A stretch of DNA of 10,208 nucleotides from JASFQI01 sp050115555 (GTDB lineage Bacteria > Desulfobacterota > DSM-4660 > Desulfatiglandales > HGW-15): NCBI GenBank assembly GCA_050115555.1, contig JASFQI010000168.1, positions 1 to 10,208 on the forward strand, in the 5' to 3' direction. Each line of letters begins with the position of its first letter. Within the stretch, counting starts at the first letter, position 1. Under the pieces are notes generated by a model, which had not been told where the DNA came from, ran no database searches, and was given only the letters and a program-made list of their open reading frames with translations. The position numbers and the translations under genes are program-made. This document shows positions 5,955 through 10,208 of the stretch, piece by piece.

Positions 5955-7574
5955 TTATCGCCCCATGAAATTCCTCAGACGGCTTGTGACCCGCCGCCTG
6001 CCCGTGGATTCATATTCGATGGGCCCGGCTTGCATGTTTCTCGACTTGTAGTGCCCCAGTGCGAGCGCGATCCCCGCGTCCCCGTGGCGCTTGAACTCCT
6101 GGTTTTTGGTGTCCGCAACCGTCAGCTTGGGCAGCTTGATGATGCCGTCGATTACCTCCAGGGTCCTGAGGTCGTTCAGGACGTCGGCATCCCGCATGAT
6201 GTCGATGGTCTGGTCCGTGAACGCATCCTGAAAGGGCGTCATGTTTTCGCGGTACCAGGCGTCATTGAGGGTGATCTCCTCGATCAGGGGCCGCCCGAAC
6301 TTATCCGCCGTATACTCGGCGAGCGTGAGGCCCGGGCCCGTCGCATCCATCGCCCCGCCGCGGAATTTCGGCAGGTGCTCAATGATGTGCCACAGGATCT
6401 GCTCCTGCTGGCGGCTGGGCACGTTGTGCATTTCCACGAGGAAAGGGGCCCTCCGCGTCAGGTTCTGGAGGATCGCCAGGGGTGCAATGACAGAAAAGTT
6501 TCCATAGCGCGCGAAGTCCTGCCCGAAAACGTGTTGCAGGTCCTCATCCAGCGTTTCCAGGGCGGGATTGATGTGAATTCGAATCCATTCGACGCACCAG
6601 GATTTGCGGTACTCCTCGCCCTTGAGGGCAAAGTCGTTGTCCAGAGCCAGCCGGAGGATAGGGCGCTCCTCCTTCATGCAGGCCTCGATCAGGATGCCGG
6701 GGATGGCCACTCCCGAGCCTTCCCTCGGGATCGCATCCAGCTCCTCGCGCATGGCCGCCTTGTTCGCCCCGTAGGCCCCCCGCACGCGCTGGTACCACTC
6801 CTTTTTTCCTTCCACTGAGGGCGTCCAGCCCTTGATCAGGCAGACGCGCTCATAGAGGCCGTTGGCTACCGCATCGTCGAAGGTGACATGCAGGATCTTG
6901 AAGGCGTAAAGGCCGGCACGAGTATCCCGGATGAGCTGGTTGAAGGGATTCTTCTCTCCGTTGTGGGTCGAGATGATCCGGATCTTCCCGCCCCAGATGA
7001 TCAAGGCCGTGGCTGCGTCGATGACGGCCTGGACGTTCCCGTGATAGGCCGCCTCGTCAATGATGACGATGCCCTGAAGACCCCGGATGCTTGCAGGCCG
7101 TGACGAAAGGGCCGTGATGTGAAACCCGGAGGCAAAGCGGATACGGTAGGACGTGATGTTTTTTGTGCTCCCGTCCGGTTGCTGGTCCTCGAACAGGAAG
7201 ACCTCGATGCCTTGCCAGGAATCGGCCATTGCGCTTGCCATCACCTTGGCCATGTGAGCGCAGTAACCGATGAACTCCAGGCCCTTTTCCTTGGTGTCTC
7301 CGATGTAGTAAACGTTGTCGCCTTTAGCCTCGCGGTTGCTCGCAGCGGTGATGGTTTCATTCAAGGCCGTCGCAAACGTGATCCCTGTGCGCCGGCCCTT
7401 TTCGGCGAGACAAAGGTCGTGATCCTGGCAAAGGCGTACCCAGTCCCGTTGGTGTTTCATCAACACGCCTTCGTCCAGCGGGTTATGATTGGCCGGGATC
7501 TCCCGAACGCTCGGAGGCAGTTCCTCCCAGTCGAGAGTCCGGATCACGTCTTTAGGCTGAGTATTCAACTTCAT
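5955..7574 (-). CDS. terL: Terminase large subunit, Mu gp28-like
   Basis: The 539-residue protein is the packaging motor and headful nuclease. The N-terminal ATPase has the adenine-region HQRDWVRLCQ (41-50), the deviant Walker A of this family, EKGRRTGIT (58-66), the arginine-rich ASIRGLQG turn (161-168) leading into Walker B GIVIIDEAA (168-176; Asp173, Glu174), and the coupling motif ISTHNG (201-206). The C-terminal RNase H-like nuclease shows acidic residues in GQDFARYGN (Asp353), GAMDATGPG (Asp410) and RHGDAGIALALG (Asp499), the three positions expected for metal binding. The start overlaps the preceding DUF3486 gene by four bases (ATGA), with a short G-run as ribosome site. The length is normal. 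The enzyme should work with the portal encoded directly downstream and probably the preceding DUF3486 protein as small subunit. Confidence 0.95.
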   Translation of the reverse strand: MKLNTQPKDVIRTLDWEELPPSVREIPANHNPLDEGVLMKHQRDWVRLCQDHDLCLAEKGRRTGITFATALNETITAASNREAKGDNVYYIGDTKEKGLEFIGYCAHMAKVMASAMADSWQGIEVFLFEDQQPDGSTKNITSYRIRFASGFHITALSSRPASIRGLQGIVIIDEAAYHGNVQAVIDAATALIIWGGKIRIISTHNGEKNPFNQLIRDTRAGLYAFKILHVTFDDAVANGLYERVCLIKGWTPSVEGKKEWYQRVRGAYGANKAAMREELDAIPREGSGVAIPGILIEACMKEERPILRLALDNDFALKGEEYRKSWCVEWIRIHINPALETLDEDLQHVFGQDFARYGNFSVIAPLAILQNLTRRAPFLVEMHNVPSRQQEQILWHIIEHLPKFRGGAMDATGPGLTLAEYTADKFGRPLIEEITLNDAWYRENMTPFQDAFTDQTIDIMRDADVLNDLRTLEVIDGIIKLPKLTVADTKNQEFKRHGDAGIALALGHYKSRNMQAGPIEYESTGRRRVTSRLRNFMGR

Positions 7575-8122
7575 GCCCCCATCAAAACCTTGTTCCGCCA
7601 GAACTCGGCCTGCTCGCGATTCATGCCGTTTTGCTGGGCGGCCTCCTCCACACGATCCGCAGCCTCCTCAAGAGCCCTCTTCCGGATTTCCTCCTCACGC
7701 TTCACGTTCTCGCTGGCCGCTTTTTCCAGCTTCTCGATGGCAATGGCGAGATCCTTGAGCATTTTGGGCTGCACGTCCGCCCCGTCTCCGCTCATATCCA
7801 TTGCCAGGTCAAAGGCCAGGCCCCGAACCATTTCGTTGAGGAGCTTCCCCACCTCGCCCTGGGGCTCTGCACCGAGCCGGCCGATCCACATCTTGGCCAC
7901 CTCGCGGGACTGCCGGAGCTTCTTCCCGACCTCCTCCATGCGGACGGCATAGCGGTTGACCGCGCTTTTCGAGAGACGCTCCCCGCTGCCTTCCTCCTCA
8001 AGGATCTCGTTGATCAGGCTCGTGGCCTCGACCTGCGTGATCCTGGGGTCCCGAAGGAACTCCTGAAGCTTTGCGCGGATATCCTCGCGCAGCCGGTCGA
8101 TGGACGACTGTTGGCGTCCCAT
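7571..8122 (-). CDS. DUF3486 family protein (Mu gp27-like), probable small terminase
   Basis: This 183-residue protein begins MGRQQSSIDRLREDIRAKLQ, the typical opening of the DUF3486 family, and continues with a helix-turn-helix-like region (TQVEATSLINEILEEEGSGE, then LSKSAVNRYAVRMEEVGKKL). The second half has a helical segment GEVGKLLNEMVRGLAFDLAM and a charged coiled coil (135-165). The family is found immediately upstream of Mu-like large terminases and is thought to be the DNA-recognising small subunit; that role is inference. Two adjacent ATGs exist (8125 and 8122). I choose 8122 because the AAGGGGG ribosome site is then at a workable distance and the start forms a TGATG overlap with the preceding gene. 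Reading further upstream in this frame gives Arg/Pro-rich sequence from the neighbouring gene's other frame. Confidence 0.88.
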   Translation of the reverse strand: MGRQQSSIDRLREDIRAKLQEFLRDPRITQVEATSLINEILEEEGSGERLSKSAVNRYAVRMEEVGKKLRQSREVAKMWIGRLGAEPQGEVGKLLNEMVRGLAFDLAMDMSGDGADVQPKMLKDLAIAIEKLEKAASENVKREEEIRKRALEEAADRVEEAAQQNGMNREQAEFWRNKVLMGA

Positions 8123-8424
8123 CATGCCCCCTTCGGCCGGGGTTTTTTTACTCCCGGCACGACTGCCAGGCCGGTCGCCACATCGGCCCCGCGCTGGGTA
8201 AGGCTTGCAACCTGCACGCTGAGCACATGCTCGATGGTGAGCAGGCCCTGCTCGACTAGCCATGCCAGATCCATCCTTACGCGGTCCCGGCTTACACTGT
8301 GCCCCAGGGCGTTCAGCACGCTCTGGATCACGCTTTCATTGAGCGAGTATCCAGGGTCCTCCTCCAGCGTTCGAAGGATCACCAGGCGCCGGTCCTCCTG
8401 TATCAAGTCGCTGAAACTGCTCAT
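8122..8424 (-). CDS. Mu gp26-like winged-helix protein (VpaChn25_0724 type)
   Basis: The 100-residue product has the layout of a small winged-helix DNA-binding fold: a first helix DLIQEDRRLVILRTLEED (6-23), a second and third helix LNESVIQSVLNALG and SRDRVRMDLAWLVEQGLL (44-61), then a beta wing with LSVQVASLTQRGADVATG. The pattern 'YSLNESVIQSVLNALGH' plus 'V..DLAWLVEQGLL' and the closing LTQRGADVA is what I know from the VpaChn25_0724 phage protein family, found between DUF2730 and DUF3486 genes in Mu-like phages. Its function is unproved; DNA binding during packaging or late regulation is possible. The start ATG overlaps the preceding stop (ATGA). The last residues (VKKPRPKGA) form a basic tail. 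Confidence 0.82.
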   Translation of the reverse strand: MSSFSDLIQEDRRLVILRTLEEDPGYSLNESVIQSVLNALGHSVSRDRVRMDLAWLVEQGLLTIEHVLSVQVASLTQRGADVATGLAVVPGVKKPRPKGA

Positions 8425-8771
8425 GACCCTGTGCCCCCCCGATTGATTAGATGTTCATTCATTAAGTCAGCCACCCGGTTAATCCCTTCCAACCTCCCCT
8501 CGACCTTGCCCAGCTTGCTGGTCAGCGAGCGAATGTCCCGGCCGAGCGCCTCGAACTGCTTTTGATTGGGTTGCTGGTCAATTCTCCCGCGAAGCTCGAT
8601 CACGTCCTTCTCCACGCAATCGATGCGCTCATGGGCTGTATCAACCCTCTTGGTCGTCGCGACGTGTCTCCTAGAACTCCACAAGTAACCTGCAACAATG
8701 ACGTTGAACGTCCATTGCCCGATCTCGACCCAGAATTTCCACGCCTGATAGTCGACCGCGCCGGCCTCCAT
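8421..8771 (-). CDS. DUF2730 family protein (Mu gp25-like), membrane anchor plus coiled coil
   Basis: The 116-residue product starts MEAGAVDYQAWKFWVEIGQW, has one hydrophobic membrane segment (about residues 13-31, ending VIVAGYLW) followed by basic residues SSRRH, and then a long charged helical region (38-105; for example AHERIDCVEKDVIELRGRID and LTSKLGKVEGRLEGINRVAD) likely to be a cytoplasmic coiled coil. This architecture and the place before gp26/gp27-like genes fit DUF2730 of Mu-like phages, whose function is not known. The chosen ATG at 8771 overlaps the zinc-finger gene stop (TGATG) and has a GGAAAGGAG ribosome site; the frame is open for 17 more codons upstream, but those codons lie inside the preceding gene. 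Confidence 0.85.
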   Translation of the reverse strand: MEAGAVDYQAWKFWVEIGQWTFNVIVAGYLWSSRRHVATTKRVDTAHERIDCVEKDVIELRGRIDQQPNQKQFEALGRDIRSLTSKLGKVEGRLEGINRVADLMNEHLINRGGTGS

Positions 8772-8995
8772 CACCGCTCCTTTCCTTCCAGCTCTTGCTG
8801 GCATTTGGTGCACAACCGGCAATCAGGCACGGCCTCGATCCGCGCCTGCGGGATCTCCTCGCCGCATTCCGCGCAGAGCCGGGGCCCCGGCCCTGCCTGG
8901 GATGCGGGCCCGCGCTCGCGGGCCCCGCGCGCCTGGCGGATCTGCGCCTCGAGGTAAAAGGCGTTGAGCAGGTCCGCCCGATCCGCGTCGTCCAT
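8771..8995 (-). CDS. TraR/DksA-type C4 zinc-finger protein
   Basis: This 74-residue protein has an N-terminal helix (MDDADRADLLNAFYLEAQIR), a Gly/Pro/Arg-rich linker (residues 24-39) and a C-terminal four-cysteine zinc finger, CAEC (41-44) and CTKC (62-65), separated by 17 residues. The intervening GEEIPQARIEAVPDCRL (45-61) is the classical phage TraR/DksA sequence, including the extra cysteine. Members such as F-plasmid TraR bind the secondary channel of RNA polymerase and change promoter choice without ppGpp. In phages this may favour phage transcription; that role here is inference. The acidic Asp pair near the N-terminus (DDADRADLL) fits the tip residues known to be needed in TraR. Its start shares one base with the previous stop (TAATG). 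The linker DNA forms a strong inverted repeat. Confidence 0.92.
   Translation of the reverse strand: MDDADRADLLNAFYLEAQIRQARGARERGPASQAGPGPRLCAECGEEIPQARIEAVPDCRLCTKCQQELEGKER
8906..8925. repeat. GC-only inverted repeat inside the zinc-finger gene
   Basis: GGGCCCGCG at 8906-8914 and CGCGGGCCC at 8917-8925 are perfect inverted arms separated by two bases, so an eight-pair stem with a four-base loop can form. It encodes part of the linker between the helix and the zinc finger. No T-run follows on either strand. It may simply reflect GC-rich codons for Gly, Ala, Arg and Pro. Confidence 0.5.
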
Positions 8996-9159
8996 TAGCG
9001 AGAGCCTTTGGACTTTTCGATCTTGTGGCCGATGCCCACGATCCCGAAAGCCGCTCCGAGACCCAGGACCGCCTTAGCCGCCTCAGGCTCCCCGAGAAAC
9101 CCGAGACCCGCAGAAGCCGCTACCAGCGCGGCCCCTGCCCATGTTTTCCATCCTTTCAT
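8995..9159 (-). CDS. Small two-segment membrane protein, holin-like in form
   Basis: The 54-residue product begins MKGWKTWAGAALVAASAGLG. It has two hydrophobic, Gly/Ala-rich segments (about residues 7-23 and 27-44) separated by a short polar turn GEPEA, then a basic tail HKIEKSKGSR. This is a helical hairpin small enough to be a class II-type holin or a membrane partner protein; similar short proteins ending in GIGHKIEK-like motifs occur in phage lysis regions, but I cannot name a family. The ATG at 9159 is chosen over an upstream in-frame ATG at 9183 because it has an AGGAGGAG ribosome site and forms an ATGA overlap with the patatin gene. This tight coupling suggests that both products act together at the membrane. 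Confidence 0.72.
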   Translation of the reverse strand: MKGWKTWAGAALVAASAGLGFLGEPEAAKAVLGLGAAFGIVGIGHKIEKSKGSR

Positions 9160-10103
9160 TTTCTCCTCCTCAGTCGATCGCAAAGCATGGATAGATCGCC
9201 CTCATGCTTTCGCATGATCTTCCGGGCCTCTGTCCTCAAGGCCTCGATATTTGCCGGGCTCGCGTCGTCCATATCGTCCGACGCCACATCGAGGCGGCCC
9301 TGGATACGTACGTAATTGCCGCTCAGAATCTGCCGGAGCTGGTAGTCCACGGCATCGCTCGCCCCGTCGAAAATGACGTTCAGGAGCGGTACGGCCCAGC
9401 CGGCCAAACCCCACCCGCAGGCCTCTTCGTAATTGATTGGCCGGGTGAGCTCGCCCGTCCCCAGGGAGACCACAAGAATTTCCTCCTCAGGCCAGAGCCG
9501 CTTGGCCTCTGCGAACGCGCACATGGCGGGGTTATTCACGAACACCCCGCCGTCGATCAGGGCCGCCTTTCCGGAAACATTCGAGATGGGTACGCGCGCA
9601 GGCTCGAAATACGTGGGGGCTGCGGACGTGGCCCGGGCCGCCTCCCGCATGAGGGCGTGATGGCCCCAAGCCCACGCCTTGAAGAAACAAGGCATCCTAT
9701 GCTCGATATCGTAAGCGCTGATGAGCACGTGGGTCAGGGCCTGCCATAGCTCGGTATCTTCCAGGTACTCCCAAAGGATCTGTTCAAGGGGTCCGTGGGA
9801 GTACTTTTCATCCAGGAGCCCGCCAGCCGAGCCGGCCCCTTTCCATAAGGACCTGGAGAAGATCTCGCAGCCCCGCTCCGCGTATAAACCCACCAATTTC
9901 CCGGATGAATGCGCTGGCTCCCGGCTGCCTTTTTCTTTAGGCTTTGCCAGTGCGAGCGCCAGGATGCCGCCCGTGGACGTGCCCGCGATCAGGTCGAAAA
10001 GGCGGCACGTGGGCTGCCTGAGAGCCGTTTCAATGCGGTAGAGGATCAGCGCAGGGATCATGCCCCGGATGCCGCCTCCGTCGATGCTCAGGACTGTCTT
10101 CAT
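9156..10103 (-). CDS. Patatin-like phospholipase
   Basis: The 315-residue protein is a complete patatin-fold acyl hydrolase. It shows the oxyanion loop DGGGIRG (8-14), the nucleophile elbow GTSTG (41-45, Ser43) and the catalytic DGG (Asp184-Gly186), followed by VFVNNPAMCAFAEA. The block ATSAAPTYFEP (158-168) and the strand ILVVSLGTGE (209-218) are also typical. All catalytic parts are intact, so it should release fatty acids from membrane phospholipids; no signal peptide is seen, so it would act from the cytoplasm. The ATG at 10103 has a GGGGGAG ribosome site. Its stop overlaps the start of the small membrane gene. Patatins occur as effectors in CBASS-like defence (CapV), but no nucleotide cyclase gene is visible here. 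Alternatives are a lysis function or a lysogenic accessory gene. Family certain, role open. Confidence 0.95.
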   Translation of the reverse strand: MKTVLSIDGGGIRGMIPALILYRIETALRQPTCRLFDLIAGTSTGGILALALAKPKEKGSREPAHSSGKLVGLYAERGCEIFSRSLWKGAGSAGGLLDEKYSHGPLEQILWEYLEDTELWQALTHVLISAYDIEHRMPCFFKAWAWGHHALMREAARATSAAPTYFEPARVPISNVSGKAALIDGGVFVNNPAMCAFAEAKRLWPEEEILVVSLGTGELTRPINYEEACGWGLAGWAVPLLNVIFDGASDAVDYQLRQILSGNYVRIQGRLDVASDDMDDASPANIEALRTEARKIMRKHEGDLSMLCDRLRRRK

Positions 10104-10122
10104 GTCTCCCCCGCAAAAACCG

Positions 10123-10208
10123 TTAAACGATGCCGGCGATTTGGATCATCGAGCAGAAGCCGTCTTTTATGAGCCGTGCGTTTTCGATGACCTCCTCTGT
10201 CATTTCCG
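10123..10208 (-). CDS. C-terminal end of an unrecognised gene (or very short gene)
   Basis: One minus-strand frame runs from the right edge to a TAA at 10125-10123 and reads EMTEEVIENARLIKDGFCSM followed by IQIAGIV. A second frame is also open to a stop overlapping the patatin start, but its third codon positions are AT-rich, unlike the rest of this window, whereas this frame has mostly G or C there. It could be the tail of a longer gene entering the window, or a 26-residue gene starting at the ATG at 10203. I do not recognise it. It ends 19 bases before the patatin gene. Confidence 0.45.
   Translation of the reverse strand, partial: EMTEEVIENARLIKDGFCSMIQIAGIV

Noticed and set aside
4707..6818. 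Long plus-strand open frame of 703 codons opposite the portal and terminase
   Set aside because: It is Leu/Arg/His/Pro-rich, has no recognisable domain, and lies opposite two clear family proteins. Such antisense frames are common in GC-rich DNA.
8123..8263. Upstream extension of the DUF3486 gene to an earlier in-frame ATG at 8263
   Set aside because: The extra 47 residues are Arg/Pro/Ala-rich sequence from the gp26-like gene in another frame, and the family's usual start motif is at 8122.
1..10208. CRISPR array, tRNA, insertion sequence or attachment site
   Set aside because: I found no regularly spaced direct repeats, no tRNA-like cloverleaf, no transposase or integrase gene and no terminal repeats.

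Overview
The window is a GC-rich stretch of a Mu-like tailed phage or prophage: the 3' end of its middle/lysis region followed by the head-morphogenesis module. All supported genes are on the minus strand, so transcription runs from position 10208 down to 1. Host clues are indirect. GC-rich codon use, strong AGGAGG-type ribosome sites and Mu-family packaging genes suggest a Gram-negative proteobacterial host, but no host gene is present to fix a taxon. No integrase, transposase, repressor or attachment site is visible, so lysogenic versus lytic state cannot be decided from this window.

Layout in transcription order. (1) 10208-8771, accessory/lysis-like block: the C-terminal end of an unknown gene, a patatin-like phospholipase, a 54-residue protein with two hydrophobic segments, and a TraR/DksA-type C4 zinc-finger protein. 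(2) 8771-7571, pre-packaging block in Mu order: DUF2730 (Mu gp25-like) membrane/coiled-coil protein, gp26-like winged-helix protein of the VpaChn25_0724 type, and DUF3486 (Mu gp27-like) protein. (3) 7574-4407, DNA packaging: large terminase (Mu gp28-like) and DUF935 portal (Mu gp29-like). (4) 4407-2666, head accessory: a Mu G-like virion morphogenesis protein, then a Mu F/SPP1 gp7-like head protein with an extra C-terminal domain that resembles a phage PBECR nuclease. (5) 2547-1, capsid: a Mu I-like protease/scaffold polyprotein with an internal in-frame start for a separate scaffold (I/Z arrangement), a lambda D-type head decoration protein, and the first ~248 residues of a lambda E-type major capsid protein cut by the window edge.

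The genes from 10103 to 2666 are almost all coupled by ATGA, TGATG or TAATG overlaps, as expected for one polycistronic late transcript. Three short gaps (744-820, 1196-1278, 2548-2665) occur only in the capsid part. The 2548-2665 gap holds two abutting hairpins and is also open in frame with the preceding gene. No gene-free stretch exceeds 300 bases.

The most interesting points are: the patatin phospholipase plus two-segment membrane protein just upstream of the Mu gp25-27 cluster; the head protein carrying a probable nuclease domain; the three-part protease/middle-domain/scaffold gene with a very clear internal start; and the mosaic of a Mu-type packaging machine with a lambda-type E/D shell. 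I do not see evidence for a wholly new multi-gene system. The patatin/membrane protein pair is the best candidate for an undescribed function.
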